This document shows positions 15,338 to 22,805 of a stretch of 26,195 bases of DNA, piece after piece (position 1 is the first letter of the stretch; each line of letters opens with the position of its first letter). A program made the translations under genes and the position numbers. The stretch is from Spirochaetaceae bacterium (lineage in GTDB: Bacteria > Spirochaetota > Spirochaetia > Treponematales > Breznakiellaceae), in assembly GCA_031265535.1 (NCBI GenBank), contig JAISCO010000362.1, positions 1 through 26,195 on the forward strand, given 5' to 3'. The notes under the pieces are model-generated. The model saw nothing but the letters and a program-made list of their open reading frames with translations. It did no database searches and was not told where the DNA came from.

Positions 15338-15594
15338 TGTATTGTTAAAAAATCCCCTGTTGTAATCATAAGCGGTTCTATCATGTGTAAATTTTGACCG
15401 GCAGTGATACCCACATTGTGTTTTATCTTGAATCGAGATTGTTGTGGGGGGGGGGGGGGTAGATACCAGTCAAACGGAATACTATCCCTATCAAGCGCAT
15501 AGCGCAGCTTATACATAAACAAGCTCTGGGATTCTTCGTCCCCCATATTAATAAAGACATTTTTCAACCGTTCAAAAATTTCATATTCTGTCAT
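15334..15594 (-). CDS. Small tract-bearing ORF, N-terminal part of the FkbM protein
   Basis: 86 residues from the ATG at 15594 (AAGGGG seven bases upstream); an in-frame ATG at 15645 would overlap the preceding gene. MTEYEIFERLKNVFINMGDE and ESQSLFMYKLRYALDRD resemble the N-terminal helical segment of FkbM proteins that also carry a Rossmann module. At residue 46 it enters a run of five prolines coded by the C14 tract (gene strand) and leaves it with QQSRFKIKHNVG, ending at a stop that overlaps the FkbM ATG (ATGA). Reading by hand: 13 C gives a stop eight codons later, 14 C gives this coupled arrangement, 15 C gives a continuous ORF through the FkbM domain. Either a regulated leader or a phase-OFF gene half. 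Confidence 0.6.
   Translation of the reverse strand: MTEYEIFERLKNVFINMGDEESQSLFMYKLRYALDRDSIPFDWYLPPPPPQQSRFKIKHNVGITAGQNLHMIEPLMITTGDFLTIQ
15446..15459 (+). repeat. G14 tract inside the FkbM upstream ORF
   Basis: Fourteen G on the plus strand, preceded by T and followed by TAG. On the coding (minus) strand it encodes prolines at residue 46 of the small ORF. Confidence 0.95.
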
Positions 15595-15607
15595 TATAAA
15601 CCCCTTG

Positions 15608-17509
15608 TTATTCATAATATACATTTTCTTTGCAAAGATATTCAAGATTTATTATTTGTTTTACATTCTTAAACTGCCCTTTAATCTGCGCTTCTATTGC
15701 GGATAAATGCGGCGTTGGGGGGATAATTACAATTTCTATATTTTTCTGTAAAATTATTTTGGGATTGTTTATATCCTTTCCGGATAATTTACTGTTTTGT
15801 TTTAATTTTGAACTATCAATTAAATAAACAGAATCATTTTTAAGACTGTGCAATCTATCGAAACAAAATGAAAATCTTTCAGTCATTGGCCAAATGGCAA
15901 TTTTAGTATTTTGCGTTAATAACTTTTCTATATTTTTATCAATTAGTGTAATTACAATATCTGGAAATGGTACAGCATAAACTTTTCCGCATAATTTACA
16001 ATTTGCAATATTTCGTGAAACGAATATCCGTACTTTTTCCACATGATTATGTTTTTCACATTTTTCACATTTGAAGTCAAATGAAATTGTCCCGTCCATG
16101 CAATCAAAAACAATATTTGATATATTACTTGGTTCAGCAAGCTGTCTTCCCTGTAAATTATTTATCTGTTCCGCAAGCCACTCGATATCTGTATTTGTCA
16201 ATTTTGAAACATTAATCATAGGGCATCCATCTTTTATAAATTTTACTTCATCCCTTATAATGCCTTTTTTTAATGCATATCGATATAAATATGTCCCGGG
16301 GTATGTTGTAATAAAATTTAAAACAAATCCGTATTCTTTGTGGTCTGTCCACCATTTAAGCGTGCGCTTTGCGGAAACAAGCGTCTCTTCAATGTCGCCA
16401 AAAATAAAACCGCCGGAAATTGATAATCCGGCGTCATCACATATTTTTATAGCTTCCTCAATCTGTTCGATTGTTATACCCTTTTTCATGCTTTTTAGGA
16501 TAATATTATCGGCACTTTCCATGCCAAAGCAAACACAATCACAGTCAGACGATTTTAAAGCCTCTGCTATTTCTTTTGTCATGTCTGTAACTCTGAATTG
16601 CACCCGGTACTTAACGCCATAAACTTTTATTCTTTCACAAAATTCTTTTACACGCTGTTTGTTGCTTCCAAATGATTCATCAACAATTGATAAATACTTT
16701 AGATTGTATATTTTAATGAGATAATCTATTTCAGAAAAAACATTATCTAATGAACGCATTCTGTAATGATTCCCTGTCGTGTGAAAACAGAATGTACATA
16801 AGAACGGACATGAACGGCTTGTCAGGATCGAAATAGCGCCGCGCTCATTCATTGACAGAGTACTAGGGGTTTTTGAAAGTATTTTTTCAATGCCAAACCC
16901 TGAATAATCAGGAAATGGCAAGGCATCAAGATCATTATTATAAGGGCGGGCATCTGTTTCTATAAAACACATCTTTTCTTTTCCATCATTAAATAATTCC
17001 GTATTCATATTCTGCTGTAATGATTGTACAGATATACATTGTACTTCTGAGTGGGGGGGGGGGGGGTAAATGATCCCTTTGACGCTTCCGACATCTTGTC
17101 CATTTTCCAGCGCGCTGCACAGTTCGCATATAGTTATTTCACCTTCACCTATCACTCCAAAATCCGTCAATTCAAAAGCAGTCATTGACGGAACGGGAGC
17201 TGCCGTTATCACACCACCGCCTATTATTACAATTATATTTGGGTTTATTTGTTTTGACAAACGAACTATTTCATTTATCACCGGGAACTGAAATATTAAG
17301 CCTCCTGTGAGTATTACATCAATATTGTTTTTTATAATTTCGGCGCGTAACAAATCATTTACTTTTCCATATTCATTATTAAGATTCAGCGTAAAAACAT
17401 TAAAACCGCCCGCTTTCATTGAAGCTGAAATATAACATATTCCCAACGGAAATTGATACCACTCTCCGATTTTGTCGACAACACGCGGCATTACCAGCAA
17501 ATAATTCAT
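15608..17509 (-). CDS. B12-binding radical SAM protein with C-terminal zinc-ribbon/Rossmann-like region
   Basis: 633 residues. Residues about 1-140 form a cobalamin-binding-type Rossmann domain (MNYLLVMPRVVDKIGEWYQF, ICYISASMKAGGF, DVILTGGLIFQFP, VIIGGGVIT, DFGVIGEGE) lacking an obvious DxHxxG motif. The C14 tract codes for prolines at about residue 148. The radical SAM core follows with RSCPFLCTFCFHTTGNHYR (about 233-251), SGGFIFGDIEETLVSAKRTL and TTYPGTYLYRYA. The C-terminal 170 residues carry two CxxC pairs (CEKCEKH, CKLCGK) and a Rossmann-like stretch (IAIWPMTERF, SVYLIDSSKL, IEIVIIPPTP). B12 radical SAM enzymes commonly methylate or rearrange unreactive carbons; the substrate is unknown. 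GGAGGAG precedes the ATG. In the present tract length it is in frame (ON). Confidence 0.88.
   Translation of the reverse strand: MNYLLVMPRVVDKIGEWYQFPLGICYISASMKAGGFNVFTLNLNNEYGKVNDLLRAEIIKNNIDVILTGGLIFQFPVINEIVRLSKQINPNIIVIIGGGVITAAPVPSMTAFELTDFGVIGEGEITICELCSALENGQDVGSVKGIIYPPPPHSEVQCISVQSLQQNMNTELFNDGKEKMCFIETDARPYNNDLDALPFPDYSGFGIEKILSKTPSTLSMNERGAISILTSRSCPFLCTFCFHTTGNHYRMRSLDNVFSEIDYLIKIYNLKYLSIVDESFGSNKQRVKEFCERIKVYGVKYRVQFRVTDMTKEIAEALKSSDCDCVCFGMESADNIILKSMKKGITIEQIEEAIKICDDAGLSISGGFIFGDIEETLVSAKRTLKWWTDHKEYGFVLNFITTYPGTYLYRYALKKGIIRDEVKFIKDGCPMINVSKLTNTDIEWLAEQINNLQGRQLAEPSNISNIVFDCMDGTISFDFKCEKCEKHNHVEKVRIFVSRNIANCKLCGKVYAVPFPDIVITLIDKNIEKLLTQNTKIAIWPMTERFSFCFDRLHSLKNDSVYLIDSSKLKQNSKLSGKDINNPKIILQKNIEIVIIPPTPHLSAIEAQIKGQFKNVKQIINLEYLCKENVYYE
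17053..17066 (+). repeat. G14 tract between the domains of the B12 radical SAM protein
   Basis: Fourteen G on the plus strand, preceded by CTGAGT and followed by TAAA. On the coding strand a length of 13 gives TGA after about 20 codons and 15 gives TAA after about 26 codons, so either change leaves only the B12-binding part. Confidence 0.95.
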
Positions 17510-17537
17510 AATTTTACTTCTCCTCCGTACATACGGA

Positions 17538-17649
17538 CATTGGACTTGTTCAACAACTCGGTTAGTTGTTGAACAAGTCGCGCAAAATGCATAGCATTTT
17601 GTAGTTTTTAAGCGGAAGTTGTTCGGAAACTGAAGTTTCCGAACAACCC
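17538..17649. repeat. Three-hairpin structured repeat R3, copy 2 (inverted)
   Basis: Reverse complement of 5912-6021 over about 110 bases. In copy 2 the first stem reads TTCGGAAACT/AGTTTCCGAA where copy 1 has TTCAAAAACT/AGTTTTTGAA, so both sides changed together. The third stem is a perfect 16 bp (GACTTGTTCAACAACT). It fills the gap between the 17653 gene's stop and the 17509 gene's start. Confidence 0.88.
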
Positions 17650-17652
17650 TAT

Positions 17653-18438
17653 CTAATATGCTTTAACTATTGCCACACTACTTTCATCGCCTATAGGCAT
17701 GAATCCTATGTTATATTTTCCGCAAAACTCGTGAACCGCATTCCGTACTTCCCGCATAATGCCGGAGTTGGGTTTGTTATATGTGCCGAAAAAGTAGTCG
17801 TGTACTAAAATTATTCCATTTTTTGTCATCTTGGGATAAAATGCTTCCAGAGCCGCAAGAATTTCGTTATATTTTTCAAAATCTATGACTACAAACACAA
17901 AATTGTTAGAAATACTTTTAAATGTATTTTTAAATTCACCAGTTATAATCTTTAGATTTTCAGGGAAAGGCATTAACGGCAATGTAAAACTTGCGTCATG
18001 CGAATCAAATATATAAAGCATTCTGTCTGGAAAATATTCATTCAATTTTTTAGTAGTTGTTCCCTGGTATACTTTGCATAACGCTATGCACCCTTGTAAC
18101 TGCCTTTCATATACTATTTCGCTTGAATTTTTTATAAAATTATTTTTTGATTTTAGCACATCCTCGACATAACTGATATCTATTCTTTCTACCGGCACGT
18201 CAAATTCGTCTATAAGGCGTTTTCGTACGATTTCATAAGCGATAGATGTTCCTATAATAATTGAATCAAATTCAACACATTTGATGATTTCTGGAGGTGT
18301 TATCTTTATGCCTTCTATTTTTTTGTCCTCTAAGTCTGGATTACCGTCTATGAAGCCCAAACAGACAGTAGTTTCTGGGAGTTTTTTAAGAATTATTCCG
18401 CCCAAAGTTCCCGCACCCCATATAAAAACATTTTTCAT
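17653..18438 (-). CDS. Rossmann module + TylF/macrocin-type O-methyltransferase-like protein
   Basis: 261 residues in two parts. Residues 1-95 are a Rossmann module (MKNVFIWGAGTLGGIILKKL, FIDGNPDLEDKKIEG, KITPPEIIK, FDSIIIGTSIAYEIVRKRLI), the same architecture as in the FkbM protein. Residues about 110-261 resemble a SAM methyltransferase fold of the TylF/macrocin O-methyltransferase kind (MLYIFDSHDASF, FVFVVIDFEKYNEILAALEA, MTKNGIILVHDYFF, MREVRNAVHEFC), although a clear SAM-binding glycine loop is not evident, so activity is uncertain. GGGGGAA precedes the ATG. It follows the radical SAM gene by fifteen bases and is probably in the same transcript. Confidence 0.72.
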   Translation of the reverse strand: MKNVFIWGAGTLGGIILKKLPETTVCLGFIDGNPDLEDKKIEGIKITPPEIIKCVEFDSIIIGTSIAYEIVRKRLIDEFDVPVERIDISYVEDVLKSKNNFIKNSSEIVYERQLQGCIALCKVYQGTTTKKLNEYFPDRMLYIFDSHDASFTLPLMPFPENLKIITGEFKNTFKSISNNFVFVVIDFEKYNEILAALEAFYPKMTKNGIILVHDYFFGTYNKPNSGIMREVRNAVHEFCGKYNIGFMPIGDESSVAIVKAY

Positions 18439-18453
18439 TTTATTCCCCCGTGC

Positions 18454-19284
18454 CTATACTTGTTCGGCGGGAACAACCCGTCTTGAGTTTTTTATATCGA
18501 ATCCATTACAGTATTGACAGGCTGTTATTACTTTTTTCCCCAGACCAGCAGCAATTTGCCTTTTTTTCTCAAAAGAAACAGAATTATCAAAAAAATCTAT
18601 AAACTCATCTTCCTTGGGTTTAAAGTGTTTAAACAGGCTGCCGTGTAAAGATGCCGGGCAAAGATGAAGCTGACCCTTATATACAATTAGGCATTTCCAA
18701 TTTGCTTCATGGCAATTATTGAACTGCTTAATAACGTCCATATCTGTATAAGACCTGTATTCAGATAACGGTCCAAAATCAACCCAGCCGCCGCTGTAAG
18801 GATTTTCCTTTGAATAATCATTTATCCTTACATTAAACCCATACTCTATGGATATATTTTTTATATCTTCTGTATGTTTTGATAATTTACCGTAATGATT
18901 AACTACAATTTGTAATTTTGCCTGAAATTTTTTCATCATATCAATAATATTTTTATCTGGAATAATAGTTCCATTAGTAAAAACACGTGATACGTTATAT
19001 TGGTTTTGGTATTTCAACAAATAAAGCAATATTCTATCCAAATCCTTGTGAAGAAGCGGCTCGCCGCCTGTTACTGTGATGTCATCAATAAAGTCATATA
19101 GCGTAAATACCGCATCAATTTCCCTCATTATTTCATCAATGCTTGAAATATATTCTATTCCGCTACGCTTATATTCTTGTGTATAAGTGGCGCATAACTT
19201 GCAGTTAAGAGAACACTTGTTGAGTATCTGTATACCTAACTGTCTTTCACGTAAAATCAATTTATCATCATTAGTGCTAATCAT
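18454..19284 (-). CDS. Radical SAM protein, paralogue of the next gene
   Basis: 276 residues if started at the ATG at 19284, which has AGGAG eight bases upstream; the longer frame to 19359 would overlap the preceding gene. The radical SAM motif is ILNKCSLNCKLCATYTQ (Cx3Cx2C), with ITVTGGEPLLHKD and VFTNGTIIP. C-terminal cysteines lie in NNCHEANWKCLI, LHLCPASLHG and TACQYCNGFD, consistent with a short SPASM/twitch-like cluster. Similar layout and C-terminal VVPAEQV to its neighbour (FPAAEQL), so they are paralogues acting in one pathway, perhaps on related positions. A Gly-Gly-Trp segment (GGWVDFGPL) is shared too. The substrate is not known. Confidence 0.88.
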   Translation of the reverse strand: MISTNDDKLILRERQLGIQILNKCSLNCKLCATYTQEYKRSGIEYISSIDEIMREIDAVFTLYDFIDDITVTGGEPLLHKDLDRILLYLLKYQNQYNVSRVFTNGTIIPDKNIIDMMKKFQAKLQIVVNHYGKLSKHTEDIKNISIEYGFNVRINDYSKENPYSGGWVDFGPLSEYRSYTDMDVIKQFNNCHEANWKCLIVYKGQLHLCPASLHGSLFKHFKPKEDEFIDFFDNSVSFEKKRQIAAGLGKKVITACQYCNGFDIKNSRRVVPAEQV

Positions 19285-19301
19285 TTGCTTTCTCCTGGTT
19301 T

Positions 19302-20108
19302 TTACAACTGTTCCGCGGCCGGGAACCTTTGAAGTTTGCCTGTGTCTGTTTCTGACCAAAGGCAGCGGCGGCAGGCTTGTACAGGATGTTTGTAAAACAT
19401 TTTTGCGGTTTTACGTTTTTCGTCAATTGAAACAGTGCCGTCATTCAGATCCACAAAATCACGTTTGTCAGGCTGTATAATATTCAGCTCGGACATGAAA
19501 CACGAAACAGCGCAACGGTACAGCCTGCCCCTTAAAATATGCATATTCCTGCCGTTTGACGCCTGACTGCATTTTGCCGTTCTTTTCTGCGTCTCGGCTT
19601 CCGTTTCGCCTGAATCAGCGAACCGCGTATTGTCTATCCAGCCGCCAAAATGCTGGGCGCTCCCGTGATAATTTTTCAACTGGAACGATATTCCGGCGGA
19701 TTTGTAAGCCTCGCAGGTTTCTTTTATTTTGTACGACAGTTCGCCGTAGTCGCTTATTTGCGCCTCAAGTTTTTTGCCATACCTGCTTAAAGCCGTTAAT
19801 TCCTCTTTAGACGGTATCAGCGTGGCGTTAGTCATCAAAACCAGTTTGTCAAAACGGCCGCCGTACTTTAGGCAATAATCGTAAACATCCGCCATGCAAC
19901 GGTTCATAAATATTTCTCCGCCTACGAATTGCAGCCACTCCACACGGTCGAATAATTCGAAAGCATGATCGATATCCGCGATGATTTCCGTGTACGGCAC
20001 ATCTTCCGGCTCTGTAAACATGGGCATAAAATTTGAACAAAGTTTACAACGTAACGTACAGCGTGTAGTTGTAACTATCGCAAGCCTGCGGGCAATAAGG
20101 CTATCCAT
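19302..20108 (-). CDS. Radical SAM protein, paralogue of 18454-19284
   Basis: 268 residues. Motif TTTRCTLRCKLCSNFMPMF (about 13-31) binds the radical cluster; FVGGEIFMNR takes the place of the usual GGEP and VLMTNATLIP follows. C-terminal cysteines occur in AKCSQASNG, LYRCAVSC and QACRRCLWSETD. Shares GGWIDN and the ending AAEQL with the downstream paralogue. GGAGG lies seven bases before the ATG, and the stop of the upstream tract-bearing ORF lies eight bases inside this gene, so translation may be coupled. The next gene starts 17 bases after the stop. Likely part of a single operon running to 13485. Confidence 0.88.
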   Translation of the reverse strand: MDSLIARRLAIVTTTRCTLRCKLCSNFMPMFTEPEDVPYTEIIADIDHAFELFDRVEWLQFVGGEIFMNRCMADVYDYCLKYGGRFDKLVLMTNATLIPSKEELTALSRYGKKLEAQISDYGELSYKIKETCEAYKSAGISFQLKNYHGSAQHFGGWIDNTRFADSGETEAETQKRTAKCSQASNGRNMHILRGRLYRCAVSCFMSELNIIQPDKRDFVDLNDGTVSIDEKRKTAKMFYKHPVQACRRCLWSETDTGKLQRFPAAEQL

Positions 20109-20397
20109 GACGAAGCCTCCGCCTAAGCGAAGAGATCTCAGGAATTGAACGCCATGCCGCGCCGTTTAGATTTAGCGGATTATCAACATCGTACTGAGTG
20201 GGGGGGGGGGGGGGTAAGCGGGTATTCAGATCATCGGCGCTGCCGCAGGACGCGAAAAAGCGAGCTGCTATAACTATGGCTGCCGCCGGCAGGGGTCCGC
20301 TAAAAGCAGCCGCCTGTAGGCGCATCTGGAGACGGGCAAATGGGGGAACCACGGCAAATGTTTTGCCGCGGCCCTTGCTTTTTCCAAAAGCTTTCAT
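20101..20397 (-). CDS. Tract-bearing leader ORF ahead of the radical SAM operon
   Basis: 98 residues, basic and alanine-rich, no family recognised. GAGGA nine bases before the ATG supports translation. Residues 62-66 are prolines coded by the 15-base tract, followed by TQYDVDNPLNLNG. The stop overlaps the radical SAM start by eight bases. Only tract lengths divisible by three let ribosomes reach that point: 14 C stops nine codons after the tract and 16 C after five codons (by hand translation). I therefore suggest a leader that couples translation of the operon to tract length. It might also be part of a precursor peptide; no clear core region was seen. Confidence 0.5.
   Translation of the reverse strand: MKAFGKSKGRGKTFAVVPPFARLQMRLQAAAFSGPLPAAAIVIAARFFASCGSADDLNTRLPPPPPTQYDVDNPLNLNGAAWRSIPEISSLRRRLRHG
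20200..20214 (+). repeat. G15 tract in the leader ORF
   Basis: Fifteen G, the only tract not of length 14, preceded by GTACTGAGT and followed by TAAG. The left flank is shared with the 17053 tract (TGTACTTCTGAGT there). Confidence 0.95.
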
Positions 20398-20755
20398 AAA
20401 TCTTTCCTCACAAAAAATAAATTACGGCGTCAAAACCGCTGTAAAGCATCATACCTCACCATACGCGGGGTTGTCAACGCCCGCCAGCGGGTTTACATAC
20501 GCTCCGCGTTAGCGTATTCCCGCCCCTCGCTGGGGGCGGAGCGGTCTTAGGTTCGATAGCGGTTGTCGAGCTTCTGCTTTCGCTTCGATAATTCGTGTCG
20601 CCATTTATGGCGCAATTCGCGTAATTTGTGGCTCATATTCTGATTCAGGAGTGGGGGTAGCACAAAACAGTGCGGTGCACTGTTTTGCCTGACGTTTTGC
20701 CGCCTGCTTTACCCTATAAGAAAGGACAAGACCGGAATGGAGCGCAGCGGAATGA
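20398..20755. repeat. Non-coding gap with repeat R1 part and hairpin
   Basis: 20479-20520 matches the left part of R1 (3482-3530). 20663-20687 is a perfect 11-bp hairpin (CAAAACAGTGC-GGT-GCACTGTTTTG). The upstream region likely holds the promoter of the minus operon, but I see no clear boxes. The short minus ORF 20605-20823 reads through repeats and is not supported. Confidence 0.55.
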
Positions 20756-21003
20756 GGACTATGTAGCGAGTGGTCGGCAACTACGTTGCCGCGCCGTAAC
20801 AAAAAGTTCATCATAAACTTCAAAATTTTAACGGTTTACAATTGATGCGCTTCACCTTTGTAAGAAATAATAGGTAAGAAGTAAAAAGTAAGAAGTTTCT
20901 AACTATTCATTGTTCTCTTTTCCTTTTTACCTGTTACTTTTTCCCTTTTCCTTTATCTGTTCCCTTTTCCTTTTTACCATAAATTTTCTAAAAGTAAAAT
21001 TGC
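20756..21003. repeat. Long inverted repeat flanking the tonB block, left arm
   Basis: About 250 bases; its reverse complement returns at 25981-26195 with a few indels. Shared parts include TCAAAATTTTAACGGTTTA, TTGATGCGCTTC, TTTGTAAGAAATAATAGGT, a TTTCTAACTATTCATT run and CTAAAAGTAAAATTGC. The left arm has an extra small hairpin (CGGCAAC-TAC-GTTGCCG, about 20775-20791). Confidence 0.88.
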
Positions 21004-21043
21004 CCACCATCTGATGAACGGTTGTATTGTATTGTAAAACTAT

Positions 21044-21769
21044 TTGGTTTTTGATAAAGTTTTTGCGGAACATAAATTGCGTAAAACACGTCTGGCCGTT
21101 TTTAGTTTTGCCGCCGCTTTGCACGGAATTCTTTTTTTCTTTGTTTCCGTTGACTATCAAAGCCATGCGGTTATTGAATGGGAAGAAACAGTACCGTTCA
21201 AACTGGTTAATATCATTGAGGAAGCCGGGCCGCCTGAGTTATCAATGAGCGTTGTCAGAGAAATAGGTCCGCCGCCGCCCGACATTCAACGCCCGGAGCA
21301 AAAAGAGCCGGTGGAAAATTTTATTGAAATTGAAGAAGACCTCGTTGAAGAATCCGTTATAAGCGAGTATGAGAAAAATCCCATTGAAGAACCCGCCTCA
21401 GAACAATTCGCTTCGGATAGAAGTGAAGGAAGCCCGGATGATGAAAACAACGATAAAGCGGGCGACTCAAAAAACTCCGCGCTTGCCCTTGAGTATGTCA
21501 AGCGAAATTTCGATTATATAAGCCGCCGTGTGCGAAGCAGACTTGTCTATCCGGCGCAGGCAAGACGCACGGGGCTGGACGGCACCGTAGAGATTTTATT
21601 CACGCTGAATACGGACGGCAGCGTAAGCGGCATTTCGGTAAAAAAAAGCGCCGGCGCTGAAATGCTGGACGAGGCCGCGATAGCCGCCATAAAATCCGCC
21701 GCTCCGTTCCGCGCTCCGCCTGTCAGCACAAAACTACTGATCCCCGTTGTGTTCAATTTACGGCAATGA
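21044..21769 (+). CDS. tonB: Energy transducer TonB
   Basis: About 241 residues starting from a TTG at 21044; no good ribosome binding site, so the start is uncertain. A single N-terminal membrane helix (AVFSFAAALHGILFFFVSVD, about 19-38) anchors it in the inner membrane. A Pro/Glu-rich periplasmic spacer (IGPPPPDIQRPEQKEPVE and acidic repeats) runs to about residue 125. The C-terminal TonB domain is clear: RSRLVYPAQARRTGLDGTVE, ILFTLNTDGSVSGISVKKS, MLDEAAIAAIKSAAPFRAPP, ending VPVVFNL-type strand. It transmits proton-motive energy to outer-membrane receptors, plausibly the one at 23688. No exbB/exbD are in the window. Ten bases separate it from the convergent 21780 gene. Confidence 0.88.
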   Translation: MVFDKVFAEHKLRKTRLAVFSFAAALHGILFFFVSVDYQSHAVIEWEETVPFKLVNIIEEAGPPELSMSVVREIGPPPPDIQRPEQKEPVENFIEIEEDLVEESVISEYEKNPIEEPASEQFASDRSEGSPDDENNDKAGDSKNSALALEYVKRNFDYISRRVRSRLVYPAQARRTGLDGTVEILFTLNTDGSVSGISVKKSAGAEMLDEAAIAAIKSAAPFRAPPVSTKLLIPVVFNLRQ

Positions 21770-21779
21770 CGGCGCGCAA

Positions 21780-22805
21780 CTATGCCATCCTTTTCTTCTC
21801 GTCATTAAATATACCTTCAATCGTTTTTACACGTTCTTCCACAGGGGTTTCGTATATATAATCCCAGCCTACCCAGCGAAAGCGGGCTGTAGGCGGTGTT
21901 TTATCTTTCACGTCCGCATTTATATGTACCAGGTATTTTTCCGCCATAGCTGCTCCAAGCTCTGCGCTAAACAAAAAATCCGCGCAGGCTTTTTGCCGTT
22001 CAATTTGAGCCGCCTCCGTTTCTTTTTTTGCGATAGCGTATAACGGGCAAAAAATCGCTCCGTCATCCGGCCAGATAACTTCAAGATAGTCTCTTTTGGG
22101 AACTGAATTTGCGGCAAGCCACGACAATACATAAACCGCGGCGCCGCTGTCGGCAAGGGTATCAGAAACGGCGTCCTCCGCAATGGCCGCCTCTCTCCCG
22201 CCAAAACTTATGTTTCGGCCAAGAGCGCGAATCCCCGCCTCGCCCTGCTCCTTCCAAATCTCTAAAAGCAAAAGTTCCGTAATATCATTTATCGCGTAAA
22301 CAGACCCTACCAAAGCGGAATATTCCGGTTTTGTGAGATCGCTTATACGGCGTGGAACAGGCCGCCCGTGAAGGCGCTTGTGATTGACCAGCAGAACATA
22401 AGGCATAGCCCCGTAAATTGTAAAAATGCCTTTTGGGTCGCGCAGCCGCAGACCGTTAAAAACAGGATTGATTTTATCGGGCAGGGGCAGCGCCTTAAAA
22501 AGCGCCAACTTTTCACCCGCGTCAAGAAAATCCGCTTTAAAAAATTCTTCGTAGCCGCCTTCCGTATCAATTGACGGAAACTTTGTCATATCCGTTATCG
22601 TGCTGATGTCGTTCAAAACGTCATCTTTCATCGTGGATTGAACCGCTATACGCAGTTTTTCCGTGTGAGTTTTATTATAACTTTCGGCCCATTCACGCCA
22701 GGCGGAGCCAAAGCTCTCTTTGAACGGGCAAAAAACGCGCCCCAAAAAATCAAGTTCCGGTCTTTCGTTATCAGGCACAATTCTGTGCGGTTTGTTTTTT
22801 TTCAT
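21780..22805 (-). CDS. ABC substrate-binding-like protein without signal peptide
   Basis: 341 residues with a type 2 periplasmic-binding-protein layout: FCPFKESFGSAWREWAESYN, KLRIAVQSTM at the first strand, GIFTIYGAMPYVLLVNHKRL (about 125-145), PRRISDLTKPEYSALVGSVY, ERQKACADFLFSAELGAAMA near the C-terminus. This is the extracellular solute-binding (iron/polyamine-type) pattern, yet the N-terminus MKKNKPHRIVPDNERPELDF has no signal sequence or lipobox, so it is likely cytoplasmic. Its ATG overlaps the DUF364 gene stop by four bases (ATGA), so both are co-translated. A role as a metal or chelate-binding partner of the DUF364 protein is inference. Confidence 0.72.
   Translation of the reverse strand: MKKNKPHRIVPDNERPELDFLGRVFCPFKESFGSAWREWAESYNKTHTEKLRIAVQSTMKDDVLNDISTITDMTKFPSIDTEGGYEEFFKADFLDAGEKLALFKALPLPDKINPVFNGLRLRDPKGIFTIYGAMPYVLLVNHKRLHGRPVPRRISDLTKPEYSALVGSVYAINDITELLLLEIWKEQGEAGIRALGRNISFGGREAAIAEDAVSDTLADSGAAVYVLSWLAANSVPKRDYLEVIWPDDGAIFCPLYAIAKKETEAAQIERQKACADFLFSAELGAAMAEKYLVHINADVKDKTPPTARFRWVGWDYIYETPVEERVKTIEGIFNDEKKRMA

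Noticed and set aside
19302..20397. Fusion of the leader ORF with the radical SAM gene
   Set aside because: The radical SAM frame has TAA codons near 20160 upstream of the ATG, so only coupling, not fusion, is possible.
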